64,000 nucleotides of DNA from Desulfomonile tiedjei (GTDB lineage Bacteria; Desulfobacterota; Desulfomonilia; Desulfomonilales; Desulfomonilaceae), in contig JACRDG010000106.1 of the NCBI GenBank assembly GCA_016218715.1, positions 1 to 64,000 on the forward strand, given 5' to 3'. The notes beneath the pieces were generated by a model. The model was not told where the DNA came from. It was given only the letters and a program-made list of their open reading frames with translations, and did no database searches. Shown one piece after another: positions 45,363 through 55,559 of this stretch. The translations under genes and the position numbers were made by a program. How positions within the stretch are numbered: the first letter of the stretch is position 1; the number at the start of each line of letters is the position of its first letter.

Positions 45363-46247
45363 TTATACCCGCTCGATTATCGGCTTCCCGAATATCCCGT
45401 AGGGTCGGATCATAATGATGACCACGAGGACGATGAACGGAACAACCTCTTTCGTTCCACCGCCCAGATAGGGGTCGAGAAATACGCCGGCCAGGTTTTC
45501 CAGAATCCCGATGATGAATCCACCCACGATGGCCCCGATTATGCTGTCCAGCCCCCCGAGAATGATGACGGACAAGACCTTGAGGCCGATGGTTCCCAGG
45601 TGAATGCTGATCCCGCTAATATTGCCGATGATGATGCCGCCCATGGCCGCGGTAATGGCCGCAAAGCTCCATGAGAGCGCAAAGACGCTCTTCACGCTGA
45701 TCCCCATTGAGAGAGCCGCCTGTTGGTTGCTGGCCGTGGCCCGCATAGCCAGTCCGGTTCGGGTATAGCGGAAGATGCAGGTAAAGATGGCAGTGCAGAC
45801 CGCAGCAAACGCGAATCCCCAGAGAAGCCCCGACGGCACGATGGCGAACCCCAAGTCGAGCGGTTCCGGCGGGAAGATGGGCGGGAACGCCCGGTACTCC
45901 GGAGACCAGATCATGTAGGTCAACCCTCTCAGGATGCTCGCGAGGCCTATGGTTACCATGATGACCGAGATGATCGGTTCCCCTATGAGGGGCCGGAGGA
46001 TGACACGCTCGAGGACCACCCCCAGAAGGGCGGCAAAGCCGATGGTTGCCAGAAGTGATACCGGGAAGGGGGCGCCGGCAGCCGTCATCACCGTAAAGCA
46101 GACAAATGCGCCCAATGTCATGAATTCGCCCGTGGCCAAATTGAGAATGCTCGTTGCCTTGTAGATCAGAACGAACCCGAGGGCTATGAGACCGTAGACC
46201 CCTCCGGCGGCGATACCGCTTACGATGATCTGAGGAATGATGTCCAT
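45363..46247 (-). CDS. livH: branched-chain-type ABC transporter permease LivH
   Basis: The 294-residue product has eight or so membrane helices. It has the LivH signatures ISGIAAGGVYGLIALGFVL, ATGEFMTLGAFVCF and VIILGGLDSIIGAIVGGFI, the permease loop for ATPase contact. It is the partner of LivM. ATG 46247 follows GAGGACG. A 241-base gap separates it from livM. Confidence 0.94.
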   Translation of the reverse strand: MDIIPQIIVSGIAAGGVYGLIALGFVLIYKATSILNLATGEFMTLGAFVCFTVMTAAGAPFPVSLLATIGFAALLGVVLERVILRPLIGEPIISVIMVTIGLASILRGLTYMIWSPEYRAFPPIFPPEPLDLGFAIVPSGLLWGFAFAAVCTAIFTCIFRYTRTGLAMRATASNQQAALSMGISVKSVFALSWSFAAITAAMGGIIIGNISGISIHLGTIGLKVLSVIILGGLDSIIGAIVGGFIIGILENLAGVFLDPYLGGGTKEVVPFIVLVVIIMIRPYGIFGKPIIERV

Positions 46248-46504
46248 CGTCCTCTATCCAATCCTACGGTGAACGTGGTGGTCAGGAGTCCTGTCGACCG
46301 TACAAGGGAACCCGGGAACCCATAGAATATGACATGGTTCGGAGATGATGGCGGAGCCTACTTTCGACCTACCGATTGCGCTTTCCGGCTGTAGAATACG
46401 AGAACCGGGGCCGGGATGCAACCAAAATCGTACCTTGACGATACCGATTCGCTTACGACTGGGTAGAGCAACGGCCATCTTGGTGGAGCCTCGTCTTTCC
46501 AAGT

Positions 46505-47290
46505 TCACTCGTTGCCAAAGACGGGCTTGCGCCGCTCCACAAATGCCGTCAAGCCTTCTTTGGCGTCGGGATGCGCGGCACAAGCTCGCAGTGCGGCCCT
46601 TTCCAGTTCGAGATGCGTCTCGAAGGAGTGATCGAAGGCATCCGTCAGGAGCCTCTTGGCATTGCCGAAGGAGTGCAGTGACCTTTTCGCCAGGTCCGCC
46701 GCCATCGTCACAGCTTCTTCCAGTGCGTGTCCGTCGGGGACCACTTTGGTAACGAGACCCCATTGCAGGGCCTGTTGCGCAGAGATCGCTTCATCGAACG
46801 CGGCGATCTCCAGGGCTCGTGACAACCCCACCAGTCGAGGCAGCGTGAAGGTCCCGCCTCCATCGATGGACAAACCGTTGGAAGTGTACGCTTGCCTCAA
46901 GACCGCGGATTCGGCCATCACGCGGAAATCGCAGGCAAGGGCCAAGGAAAAACCTCCCCCGGCAGCAACTCCGTTAATCGCGGCTATGACGGGTTTCCTC
47001 ATGCGACGGATTTCGACGATGGCCTGATGGTATCGTGCAGCCAGGTTGTGAAACGCCGCTGCGTAGCCTTGAGGCCAGCTGGTGGCCCACTTCAGGTCGC
47101 CACCCGCGCTGAAGGCCTTTCCGGCTCCGGAAATGACAATCCCTCTCACCCGGTCGTCGACTGCCAGGTTGATAAGATAGTCCGCGAACATGGAAATGGT
47201 TTCCAGGTCAAATGCGTTGAAGGCTTTCGGCCGATCGAGCGTGACAACGGTGACTTCGCCGCGCTCGGTCACTTTTATCGGATTCTCCAT
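46505..47290 (-). CDS. crotonase-family enoyl-CoA hydratase/isomerase
   Basis: The 261-residue product has the crotonase fold with the oxyanion-hole segments GAGKAFSAGGDLK and AINGVAAGGGFSLALACDF. In aligned rat enoyl-CoA hydratase the first catalytic Glu is in P-E-I/L, but here the segment reads RQAYTSNGLSIDGGGT, so it lacks that Glu. The second Glu region (LEIAAFDEAI) may be kept. The Asp in IDGGGT is found in isomerase and dehalogenase-type crotonases. The reaction is therefore uncertain: isomerase, hydrolase or other. ATG 47290 follows GAGGAGG. It precedes livH on the same strand by 257 bases. Confidence 0.85.
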   Translation of the reverse strand: MENPIKVTERGEVTVVTLDRPKAFNAFDLETISMFADYLINLAVDDRVRGIVISGAGKAFSAGGDLKWATSWPQGYAAAFHNLAARYHQAIVEIRRMRKPVIAAINGVAAGGGFSLALACDFRVMAESAVLRQAYTSNGLSIDGGGTFTLPRLVGLSRALEIAAFDEAISAQQALQWGLVTKVVPDGHALEEAVTMAADLAKRSLHSFGNAKRLLTDAFDHSFETHLELERAALRACAAHPDAKEGLTAFVERRKPVFGNE

Positions 47291-47418
47291 CGCACACACC
47301 TCCTCATGGTTTGGGGACGGGAAGGGACCCGCAATGCAGGAGCAAGTCCGCGCCCATATCGCGATCGTCCTGTCCGCGGAATGTGCCTGGCGGACCCGGC
47401 CCTCAGAAGCGGGAGCCA

Positions 47419-49659
47419 TCACCGTATCCGGTCCAGAATCTGTTTGAACGCGGTGTTGTCACGAACGGTCGCGAACACCGGGTCCCGGGCGAGCATGTCC
47501 GCGTTTGCATACCCGCGTTGAACCGCCATGTCGAGGTACCGCAAAGCGTCGGCGGGTTTCCTCTCGAGAGCGTACATCCCCGCGAGGTTGTACAGTTGCT
47601 TCGCGTCACCGGGCTCAGCCTCCACGGCCCGAAGCGTCCAGGGAATAGCCTCGGATACCTTGCCTGCCATGGCGAGAGACAAACCGTACGGCCCGAAGAG
47701 GACGCTCGATTCGGGATGAGCCTTGAGCCCCGCGCTCAGGACGTCGAGGGCCTCGTTCACCTTGCCCGCTTCCAGGAGAAGGACTGCGAGGTTGGCGAAG
47801 GCGTCGGGGATGCTCTTGTCTTCATAAACCAGCTTCCGATAGCACTCGAGGGCTTCATCCTTGAGACCCGCTTGCCCGTAGGCCACGGCCAGGCAGAAGA
47901 TCATCTGGGGATCGTCGCCGGAGAGCTTGACGGCCTTGCGATATTCCTCAACCGCTTTGCGGTGCTTCCCTTCTTCCAGAAGGAAGCTCCCCATCATTTT
48001 GTGAATTTCCGGGTTGTCGTCCAGGGGCGCAGCGACACGCTCCAGAGCCGCACGGGCCTCTTCTTTTCTGCCTGCCCATTTCAGGGTCTTGGCCAGGTTG
48101 AGGTCCCTGATAAGGAAGAACCGCTTGTCCAGGCTTGCCATTCCTCGGGTGTACAGCTTGGTGCGGTCCTGGGAAGTCAAGGTCCCGGACGGCTTTACCA
48201 GAGAATGCTCTATCATTTGGTCCAGGATCAGCTCCGCGACGACCTGATGCATCGCAATGGTTGGGTGAACGTGGTCGAGGAAGCTCTCGTTTCCCGGAAT
48301 CCCGGAACGATCTCCCGTCTCGGACACCTTCCGATCGAGGATTTCTCGGAACGGTACGAGCATCGCTCGCTCTTCATGGGCGATCTTGACGATCTCCGCA
48401 TTGATCGGAGAGATGCATCGCAACGGGCAGACATCGAGATCCTTCGCCTTGACAAACTGCTCCCGGGCCTCGGCCTTGCGGCCCAGTCCGAGAAGCGCCT
48501 TGCCTTTCCAGTAATAGCACGCAGCATACAGCGGATCTTGTTGGATGCACTGGTCGAGAGTGTCCAAGGCTCCCGTCCAGTCCCCTTTCCCCACTAACCG
48601 GACCGCGGCTTGCAGTCGTTCATCCAGCCGGGATTTCTCCGCCGCGGACATCTCGGTCCCATGCTCGGACTTGAACGGAGAGAAGTCCCTGAGGTTCGAT
48701 GGAGGGTCGACCACGATCACAGGAACCCCCGCATCCCGGCACAGTCTGATCGTGGCCCGCAAGTTGTGGGCGAAATGAGTCACGACCCCGCGGGAGAACT
48801 CCTCATCTCGGTGATAGAGATCCAGCCCTGCGCTGTGGTCGAGCACAGCAGAAACCTCTTCATCCATTACCGATCTGGGTGGTCCGCCCCTGTTTCCCCG
48901 TGGCTTGCCGCCGGTGGAAACGTCAAGAGGCGCTGACTCAGGACTCTTGGCGACATAAAGAAGCAGTGGCTCCATGAGCCGTTTCAAGCCCTGGTAGGTA
49001 TTCGACTCCTCCAGAAGAGACCGAACCGTGACCAGAGTTTGCCCCTGTTCGAAAAGGCCCCGGTAGGTCCTTCTTTCGAGGAACTCGTTGTGCCCCATGT
49101 AAATGACCATCAGGTCAGGATGGTACTGAAGGCATTCCTGGACGACGCGGACGATACGGTAGGACGCATAGGATATGCCGCCGGCATTGATCACCTCGAA
49201 CTTCTTTTCCGGAGACGATGCCTGGAGCAGGTCCTGCAGCCAGCGGGGAAAGGCCGTCCGGCCGTCGAAGGGATGACCGTAGGTCGTCGATTCTCCGAAA
49301 CAGAATACGCGCGTGGTGTTTGCCGGTTTCTCCACCGCGAACGATGCTTCGTTGAAGAAACGAAGTTTCGCAGCCGCGGTCGAGGCAACTCCGCTCGTCA
49401 CCGCGTAGAGAGGTTTGGTGCCAGCGAAGCCGACGAACGGGTCGTCCGCAGGGTCACGTGCCGGTACGCCGGCGACACGCAGGATAACCTCGACCAGGGC
49501 AAAGAAGATCGCGCAGACGACGAGACCCAGGAGTATGTCTTTGAACACGGAACGCCTCTTCGCGCTGGCAGGCGCGTCACGGACACGCTCAGGCTTCCGT
49601 TTTCGCTTCGGTTCGGCCTTGTTCGCTGAAGCACGGGGGGCTTTTGGCGTTTTGGTCAT
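47419..49659 (-). CDS. membrane-anchored SGNH hydrolase with TPR repeats
   Basis: The 746-residue protein has a basic Lys/Arg-rich N terminus, one membrane helix (DILLGLVVCAIFFALVEVIL, about 41-60) and an SGNH/GDSL-type domain. Ser124 is in FCFGESTTYG, Gly and Asn blocks are in INAGGISYASYR and YMGHNEF, and Asp-x-x-His is in FLDHVHPT. The last 330 residues contain TPR-type repeats (YYWKGKALLGLGRKAEAR, CLAVAYGQAGLKDEALECYR). The likely role is an esterase or O-acyl hydrolase on an envelope polymer, on the periplasmic side. The start lacks a clear ribosome site. Confidence 0.8.
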   Translation of the reverse strand: MTKTPKAPRASANKAEPKRKRKPERVRDAPASAKRRSVFKDILLGLVVCAIFFALVEVILRVAGVPARDPADDPFVGFAGTKPLYAVTSGVASTAAAKLRFFNEASFAVEKPANTTRVFCFGESTTYGHPFDGRTAFPRWLQDLLQASSPEKKFEVINAGGISYASYRIVRVVQECLQYHPDLMVIYMGHNEFLERRTYRGLFEQGQTLVTVRSLLEESNTYQGLKRLMEPLLLYVAKSPESAPLDVSTGGKPRGNRGGPPRSVMDEEVSAVLDHSAGLDLYHRDEEFSRGVVTHFAHNLRATIRLCRDAGVPVIVVDPPSNLRDFSPFKSEHGTEMSAAEKSRLDERLQAAVRLVGKGDWTGALDTLDQCIQQDPLYAACYYWKGKALLGLGRKAEAREQFVKAKDLDVCPLRCISPINAEIVKIAHEERAMLVPFREILDRKVSETGDRSGIPGNESFLDHVHPTIAMHQVVAELILDQMIEHSLVKPSGTLTSQDRTKLYTRGMASLDKRFFLIRDLNLAKTLKWAGRKEEARAALERVAAPLDDNPEIHKMMGSFLLEEGKHRKAVEEYRKAVKLSGDDPQMIFCLAVAYGQAGLKDEALECYRKLVYEDKSIPDAFANLAVLLLEAGKVNEALDVLSAGLKAHPESSVLFGPYGLSLAMAGKVSEAIPWTLRAVEAEPGDAKQLYNLAGMYALERKPADALRYLDMAVQRGYANADMLARDPVFATVRDNTAFKQILDRIR

Positions 49660-50027
49660 GGCGGTGAATATAGAATCAAGCGACGGGAAATTCCAGAGCC
49701 TCGTTCCGTCTCTTCCCTCCCCGGCCGCTGCCGGAAGCTCAACCTAGCGGAATAACTGCGCAACAAACCAAGAGTATTCCCGGGGCTCCACATCGTCACC
49801 GGCGAAGGCCGGGGTCCAGGAGATGTCGAATTCTATGAAGAGCGAGACTGAATTCCGGCCACTGCCGGAATGACGGCGAAAGGTGTCCTCTTTCTTGCCG
49901 TCCACGTGGAGCACTCAACTGCTTCCGCGTAAACGAATGAATACAGACGATTGTTCTTTATTGTTGAACTGATGGCGAAAAGAGGTTATGCTAAGGACGA
50001 GGCGAGTTGTCAATAAGGAGACGCTAT
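49660..50027. other. divergent intergenic region
   Basis: This 368-base gap contains the dyad ATTCCGG-ccactg-CCGGAAT (49852-49871) and, near its right end, a good promoter for the small secreted protein (49964-49992). No gene was found. Confidence 0.5.
49964..49992 (+). promoter_or_regulatory. promoter of the small secreted Pro/Tyr-rich protein
   Basis: TTGAAC (49964-49969), a 17-base spacer and TATGCT (49987-49992). Both boxes are close to consensus. Transcription would begin about 30 bases before ATG 50028. Confidence 0.65.
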
Positions 50028-50363
50028 ATGCGAACAAGTTCCGCACTCATCGTCCTGATACTGATCCTGCTCACGGTCTTTGCAGGTCGAGCCGTTGCCG
50101 AAGACCCGATCAGGTGGTCCGCGCCGATGAGCGCGTATCCGCACCCATGGACTCCGAGCCAGCCTCCTCCAGCCTATTACAACCAGTACGGCAATCATTA
50201 CCCATACCCAAGCGCGTGGCCGGGGTACGGTCCCGCGGCGTATCCAGCGTACGGCAACCCCAGCCAGACCTGGACTCAGCAGAATCCCCAGACTCCGCCG
50301 ACCAATCCAAATCCCCAGCCCCCACGGAACAACTTCTCCGGAAATCCGTACGTGTACCCGTGA
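50028..50363 (+). CDS. small secreted Pro/Tyr-rich protein
   Basis: The 111-residue product has a signal peptide (SALIVLILILLTVFAGRAVA) followed by a low-complexity chain rich in Pro, Tyr, Asn and Gly (PSQPPPAYYNQYGNHYPYP). Composition suggests a disordered envelope or matrix protein. ATG 50028 follows AAGGAGACGCTAT. No family is known to me. It faces proS across 60 bases. Confidence 0.7.
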   Translation: MRTSSALIVLILILLTVFAGRAVAEDPIRWSAPMSAYPHPWTPSQPPPAYYNQYGNHYPYPSAWPGYGPAAYPAYGNPSQTWTQQNPQTPPTNPNPQPPRNNFSGNPYVYP

Positions 50364-50423
50364 TCCGCTCGAAACCATGGCTCGCTGACCAACCTTTTGC
50401 CTCGCACTGCCGAACGGATCAGC

Positions 50424-52139
50424 CTACTCCGCAGACCATGCTTCCAGCCGATCTTTCACCGCCGGGACCGCGGCGGAGATGTCCACCAGTTCGACCTTCT
50501 TGGTCTTGCGGTTTCTCAGCTCCACCTTGCCTTGAGCCATCGCCTTCTTGCCGATGGTGATCCTGAACGGGATGCCGATGAGGTCCGCGTCCTTGAACTT
50601 GACACCGGGGCGCTCGTCCCGGTCATCCAAGAGCGTTTCGATACCGTTGGCCCACAATTCAGCGTACACATGCTCCGCGGCCTCTTCGATCTCGGTATCT
50701 TTGGCCCCCACCGGGGTAACGATCACGGTAAACGGAGCGATGGGAGGCGGGAAGATGATGCCATCCTCATCGTGATTCTGTTCTATAGCCGCGGCCACGG
50801 TCCTGCTGATCCCGATGCCGTAGCATCCCATGACCATTGGCTTTTCGGCCCCTTCCGCGTCCAAGAACCGTGCGTTCATGGCTTCGGAATACTTCTCGCC
50901 CAGCTTGAATAGGTGCCCGACCTCTATGCCCCTGAAGAGCTGGAGTTTTCCTCCGCAACGCGGACAAGGGTCTCCTCCCATGGCGCACCGGAAATCGCCG
51001 GTCCGATCGACGTGAAAATCGCGGCCCGGATTCACATCCACCAGGTGGGCGTCCTTCTCGTTGGCCCCCGCCACGGCACAGCCTATGGACCGGATCGCGT
51101 GGTCGGCGAGTAGATCGACGTTCTTCAAGCCGACTGGCCCTGAGAATCCCAGCGGACCGCCGGTGACCTCCTCGATGGTGCGAGAATCCGCAAAATCCAG
51201 ATCCATCACATTGAGGTGGTTCTTGACCTTTACCAGATTCAGTTCGTGGTCGCCGCGAATCAGCACGGCCACCGGACCCCGCTCACTCCGGAGGATGAGC
51301 GTCTTGATCAGGTGCTCGGGCTTCACGTTCAGGAACTTGGAGACGTCCTCGATGGTGCTCGCTCCGGGCGTGTCCACCCTTCGCATCGGACCGCACGTTT
51401 CCGACGGGACCGGGGCAGGCACTCCCATCTCGGCCTTTTCCATGTTAGCCGCATAGTCACAGAACGTGCACGCGACAACGGTATCCTCGCCGGTGTCCGC
51501 CAGGACCATGAATTCGTGGGAGAAACTGCCGCCAATAGGGCCGGAATCAGCCTCCACAGCACGGAATCTGAGGCCGCACCGGGCAAAGACGTTCTTGTAC
51601 GCCTGCCACATGAGGCTGTACGAGACATCGGCCGCCTTATCGCTCACATCGAAGGAGTACCCGTCCTTCATCATGAACTCGCGCCCTCGCATCAGGCCGA
51701 ACCGCGGCCGTATTTCATCCCTGAATTTGGTCTGTATCTGATAGAGGTTCAGCGGAAGGTGCCGATAGGAACGAACGTCCCGGCGAACCAAATCGGTGAT
51801 TACTTCCTCGTGAGTCGGGCCTAGGCAATAATCTCTATCGTGCCTGTCTTTGAAACGGAGCAATTCTTTCCCGTACACTTCCCATCGGCCCGATTCGACC
51901 CAAAGCTCCCCCGGCTGCACCATGGGCAGAAAGACTTCCTGAGCGCCGGCGAGGTCCATCTCTTCCCGCACGATCTGCTCCACTTTTCTGAGCGCGCGAT
52001 ATCCGAGCGGCAGGTAAGAATAGATCCCTGCCGTGAGCTTTCTGATCATGCCCGCTCTCATCATGAGTTTGTGGCTGATCACTTCAGCGTCTGCGGGGTC
52101 TTCTTTGAGCGTTGGAACGAAAAACCTGGACATCTTCAT
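50424..52139 (-). CDS. proS: prolyl-tRNA synthetase
   Basis: The 571-residue product is a bacterial-type ProRS. It has class II motif 1 ([20 protein letters not shown]), motif 2 around [23 protein letters not shown], an inserted editing domain (about 220-395) and motif 3 with [19 protein letters not shown]-terminal anticodon-binding domain is present. Length matches the family. ATG 52139 is preferred over GTG 52151 because GAGGTG lies nine bases upstream. It attaches proline to tRNA-Pro. Confidence 0.96.
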   Translation of the reverse strand: MKMSRFFVPTLKEDPADAEVISHKLMMRAGMIRKLTAGIYSYLPLGYRALRKVEQIVREEMDLAGAQEVFLPMVQPGELWVESGRWEVYGKELLRFKDRHDRDYCLGPTHEEVITDLVRRDVRSYRHLPLNLYQIQTKFRDEIRPRFGLMRGREFMMKDGYSFDVSDKAADVSYSLMWQAYKNVFARCGLRFRAVEADSGPIGGSFSHEFMVLADTGEDTVVACTFCDYAANMEKAEMGVPAPVPSETCGPMRRVDTPGASTIEDVSKFLNVKPEHLIKTLILRSERGPVAVLIRGDHELNLVKVKNHLNVMDLDFADSRTIEEVTGGPLGFSGPVGLKNVDLLADHAIRSIGCAVAGANEKDAHLVDVNPGRDFHVDRTGDFRCAMGGDPCPRCGGKLQLFRGIEVGHLFKLGEKYSEAMNARFLDAEGAEKPMVMGCYGIGISRTVAAAIEQNHDEDGIIFPPPIAPFTVIVTPVGAKDTEIEEAAEHVYAELWANGIETLLDDRDERPGVKFKDADLIGIPFRITIGKKAMAQGKVELRNRKTKKVELVDISAAVPAVKDRLEAWSAE

Positions 52140-52507
52140 GAATCGGTTCACCTCAACGGTTGGGAATCGTTGACCAAGTCACGGCTGAGTGACTTCACGG
52201 CCGCCTCGACGGTTCGATCGGGCCTGTCGGCTCGCGGGCCCGAACGCGGGGCAAGGATCGTCTCGCCGCGTCAGTCCCCTCTCGTTCGAGGCAGACCGAT
52301 CATACCCCAACTGACCGAACTGTGCACACTCTTTTGGATCGCGCAAAGCCTGCACGGGTTCCGTTCGGTGACCGGGAGAGGTTCTGCACGCCGGACGCAG
52401 CCCCGGAGCAGAGGTCAACAAACAAATAGCTTTAACTTATTAACTCAATCTGGTATAATAACTCAGTTATTTATCATAACTAATCCTGGGCACCGAAGGG
52501 ATTCTTC
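52140..52507. other. divergent intergenic region
   Basis: This 368-base region has a GC-rich part near proS and a short AT-rich part (52425-52490) with a promoter and hairpin for the plus-strand gene. Confidence 0.5.
52431..52459 (+). promoter_or_regulatory. extended -10 promoter with adjacent dyad
   Basis: TATAAT (52454-52459) is a perfect -10 with an extended TGG before it; the -35 TTTAAC (52431-52436) is weak at 17-base spacing. Just downstream AGTTAT-ttatc-ATAACT forms a six-base-pair dyad near the expected start of transcription. It lies about 50 bases before ATG 52508. Confidence 0.6.
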
Positions 52508-53479
52508 ATGAGACGGGCCCCTCTTGCGATTCGTTGCTGCCTGTTCGTCTTCTTTCCGCTATTCTGGTCGCTCGCAGTCGCCTATGGCAATCAGGAAGAC
52601 CCCAGGGGCCACTTCGGCTTTGGGGCGGGACCGGCTTCCATTAAGGGGGGCAGCGGAGCCGATCCTCAGATCGACCTGGCCTCTCTCGGACTCGGCGCGG
52701 GGGTGGGTTGTCACGCTCTCGTCTCTCTTCTCTCTCGGATGCCGAGTGCCGAATTCCGTATAACCGGGGAATACCTGGGGTTCATCTTTTCCGGCGATGC
52801 GTCGTACAGCGGAGCCGAGTGGACCAGTGCAGCGTCTTTGCCTCCGCCACCTCAGTTCTATTATGGCATGGTGCACGGCGACCCATTGGACGCGTCCCTC
52901 GCGATGAATCTTGCAGTTGTTTCGGCCGATTGGCTGTTCGGGTTCGGGGAGATTTCGGGCCGCGGAACGTTGACGGCAGGTCCGCGGCTGGAGTGGTTGG
53001 GGTACTACGACGAGTTCATCATCAATAACCATGGCGGCACTCCGTTCGCTGCGGGGAACATCACGCTCCCGTGCGAGTTCAAGACATCAAGAGCGTTCAG
53101 CATGTTGGGAATGGGCCTCGCCGGGTCCCTGGACATCGGACCGTTTTCTGGCGGTCGCCTGGCCCAAATGGCTCCCCGCTTAGCGTTCTCGGGAGTCTTG
53201 GGCGCGGGCAACGGCATGAGATTTGGATCGGCGGAAGGCTTCGTCGAATTGCTGCTAGGGGGAGTTCCGCTTCCGGGGTTTGCCGCGGGAGTGCGTTCCT
53301 TCGCGTCCGGGCTGGCCGTGCAAGCCGGATACTTGTACATCAGCCTCGTCGAGACCCGTGATGAAGGGGCCTTTCCAGGGACAGGAGCCCCCGCTCCTGG
53401 GTTTCCAGGACCACCCCAAACGAAGAGAGCCCAGTATCAGATTTCCTATCCTGAGATCAGGCTGAGTCTGGCATTCTGA
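52508..53479 (+). CDS. exported outer-membrane-type protein
   Basis: The 323-residue product has a signal peptide (CCLFVFFPLFWSLAVAYG) and a Gly-rich, strand-rich body ending in the C-terminal motif IRLSLAF. This suits an outer-membrane beta-barrel. No named family was recognised. The promoter is strong and AT-rich, with a dyad close by, so expression may be controlled. It converges with the lipid-kinase gene; the terminator of the latter overlaps its last codons. Confidence 0.65.
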   Translation: MRRAPLAIRCCLFVFFPLFWSLAVAYGNQEDPRGHFGFGAGPASIKGGSGADPQIDLASLGLGAGVGCHALVSLLSRMPSAEFRITGEYLGFIFSGDASYSGAEWTSAASLPPPPQFYYGMVHGDPLDASLAMNLAVVSADWLFGFGEISGRGTLTAGPRLEWLGYYDEFIINNHGGTPFAAGNITLPCEFKTSRAFSMLGMGLAGSLDIGPFSGGRLAQMAPRLAFSGVLGAGNGMRFGSAEGFVELLLGGVPLPGFAAGVRSFASGLAVQAGYLYISLVETRDEGAFPGTGAPAPGFPGPPQTKRAQYQISYPEIRLSLAF

Positions 53480-53510
53480 AAAAGTACTCTCCCCGCGAAT
53501 GTCCGGGGAG
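53479..53510 (-). terminator. rho-independent terminator of the lipid-kinase gene
   Basis: On the minus strand CTCCCCG and CGGGGAG (53504-53510 and 53489-53495) pair across an eight-base loop. They are followed by AGTACTTTTT, whose T run is the complement of 53479-53483. The hairpin starts immediately after the stop codon at 53511. Confidence 0.75.
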
Positions 53511-54392
53511 TCACGGCCAATCTGCGGGAGCGATTACCGGCACCGCAGCGGGAACCAGTTCGATATCCAGCGGTGTGGTGCCGAAATAGTCCCCATCAAG
53601 CTCCACCGGGGTAGGTTGAGCCCCATCTATCCGGATATGCCTTCCGGACAGGCGGGTGACGTCCCGCAGCCTGGAAGCCAGGCCCAGAAATCCAGCAGCG
53701 CAATACCTCAATGGAGCGAATCGCGCGTGGCTGTGGAAGACGCACACCTCGAAACGACCGGAATCGAGCCGGGCCTCCTCGGAAAACACGAAGCATCCCC
53801 CCCAATGCCGCACATTGAGAACGATGACATTCGTACCGGTGACCGGTTCACCATCGTCGACTCTGACGGTCAGTTCCAGGGGTCGGTGTCGATAGAGCAC
53901 CCTGCAGAACGGTCCCACGTAATCCCCATATCCGTAGGCCTTGCCCCTGGTTTCTTCGATCTCCTTGGTTACCAGCCCATCCACACCGGCACCCGCCACC
54001 AGAATGAACCGGTGACGGCCCACCAAGCCCATGTCGATCCGTCGGACAATCCCATGATCGAGGAGGCGAGCCAATTCCTTGATGCTTCTCGGTAAGCCAA
54101 GATCTTCAGCCATCATGTTGGCAGTCCCCGTCGGGAGGTGAAGGATCGGAATTTGGGAAGGGTCTGGGAGAGCGTTGAGAACCTGGTGGATGCTTCCATC
54201 GCCGCCGGCAACCACGATCCTGTCAAAACCAGAGTCGACCTGAGACGCGCGCATCCCCATATCTTCCGGCATTGCGGACACGAAGGTTTCGGCCCGGTGC
54301 CCCCTCCGTTCCACTTCGCGGGCGAATTCCCGGATGATCTTTTCCGAACTACCCCTGCCGGCCAAAGGGTTGCCGATGATCAGTACGTCCAT
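53511..54392 (-). CDS. diacylglycerol-kinase-family lipid kinase
   Basis: The 293-residue product has the DAGK catalytic motif VAGGDGSIHQVLNAL, an N-terminal nucleotide-binding part (IIGNPLAGRGSSEKI) and LPTGTANMMAEDLGLP. A C-terminal beta domain ends DGDYFGTTPLDIELVPA. This is the YegS/DagK/BmrU-like family, which phosphorylates lipids such as diacylglycerol with ATP; the substrate cannot be read here. ATG 54392 follows GGAGACGC. In-frame ATG codons upstream give no homology-like sequence. Confidence 0.88.
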   Translation of the reverse strand: MDVLIIGNPLAGRGSSEKIIREFAREVERRGHRAETFVSAMPEDMGMRASQVDSGFDRIVVAGGDGSIHQVLNALPDPSQIPILHLPTGTANMMAEDLGLPRSIKELARLLDHGIVRRIDMGLVGRHRFILVAGAGVDGLVTKEIEETRGKAYGYGDYVGPFCRVLYRHRPLELTVRVDDGEPVTGTNVIVLNVRHWGGCFVFSEEARLDSGRFEVCVFHSHARFAPLRYCAAGFLGLASRLRDVTRLSGRHIRIDGAQPTPVELDGDYFGTTPLDIELVPAAVPVIAPADWP

Positions 54393-55274
54393 GAGGTGCG
54401 TCTCCGGCACAGTGACCGAACTTCCGTTGCAGCAGCTCACTCCTGGCCGTGAGACGTTGCGTTGTGCAGTCCTCGCGGGCCGTCGGCTGCTGCCGCTCAG
54501 GATGTGAAGCCCCGACGGATTCTCCGTGCAGGTATGAATACTTGTACCACACCGGACTCGATCGACCAAGCAAGAAGCTTCCCTCAAGGAATCCTTAGGT
54601 CCTGGGTTGCTGGCGGGAACGCAAAACGCCTTGGTCACGGGGCATTCTCGTGCAGTGAGCCGGGCAGCGCGAAGCAAGGCCCAGGCTCCTCGATCGACAT
54701 GCTTCGCGAGTGGATTTCATGCTTTCCCCCTCTTTAGCGACTCACTCTCGCAGAGCAGAATCGTTGTAGCGATGAGCGCGCTTTGCCGCGACTTGTACTG
54801 TATCCGACTGTTGCACCGGGAAAAAACTTCGCACGTACGCGAAAAAATTTCCCGGAAAACGGTGAAATCCATCAACCCAGTGTCGGTAGAGAAATACAAA
54901 CATTGCTAAATAGTTTCATTTTATCAGGCACTAATGCTATTTGGCATGGGCATTGCTTGCAATTGTATGCTATAGGGCTGACACGGAAGGCTAATACCCT
55001 CTTAGCATGCAGCCAAGGGATAGGGATTCCGTTCAGACGAGCCTGAGGATATCATTGAGGGGCTGTCTGATGTGACTTGCCGACCAGGTACCGTGGTCTG
55101 GAATCTGCGGAATACGTCACCGCGGAAGGCTCAGACCTACTTCAGGTGCATTTTCCCTTGGCGAATCGTTGGAGATCCAACTCTTACATGACATGAAAGT
55201 AACCGTCCACCGGCACAGATGCAGTCCGTCGAAATACTGACGGAGGACGATTACACAAAAAGGAGGGTGCTGCT
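54393..55274. other. long intergenic region
   Basis: This 882-base region has no gene I can support. Its composition is mixed, with an AT-rich stretch at 54830-55010. The last bases carry the ribosome site of the 55275 gene. I saw no repeat copy of either family and no tRNA cloverleaf. Confidence 0.45.
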
Positions 55275-55559
55275 ATGGCCAGCCGGATACTGGACGATTT
55301 GATTCGGACTGCCTGGGATGTGATTGACAGCGATTTCGACCCAAGAGCCATCTACCGGTGGAGAAAACAAGCCATTGAATTTCTTGACGATCACCTGGGA
55401 CCAAACCATTACTATACGCAATGTTTCAGGCAAAATATTGAAGAAACAGAACAGAAGAATCTGCTCACCGCGAGCGGCATTTTGCATGCCGTAAAGGAAG
55501 AAATGTCCCAGACTCGATCGCTTGGCGATGGCATATCGCAGTGGTCTGCCATGCAATAA
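55275..55559 (+). CDS. small hypothetical protein
   Basis: The 94-residue soluble, mostly helical product contains SDFDPRAIYRWRKQAIEFLD and QNIEETEQKNLLTASGILHA. It has no membrane segment. The strong ribosome site AAAGGAGGG precedes ATG 55275, which supports it as real. No family was recognised and no operon partner is present. Confidence 0.6.
   Translation: MASRILDDLIRTAWDVIDSDFDPRAIYRWRKQAIEFLDDHLGPNHYYTQCFRQNIEETEQKNLLTASGILHAVKEEMSQTRSLGDGISQWSAMQ

Noticed and set aside
54393-55274. Possible missed gene or tRNA in the 882-base gap
   Set aside because: I found no frame with a ribosome site and domain-like sequence, and no T-arm pattern of a tRNA on either strand.
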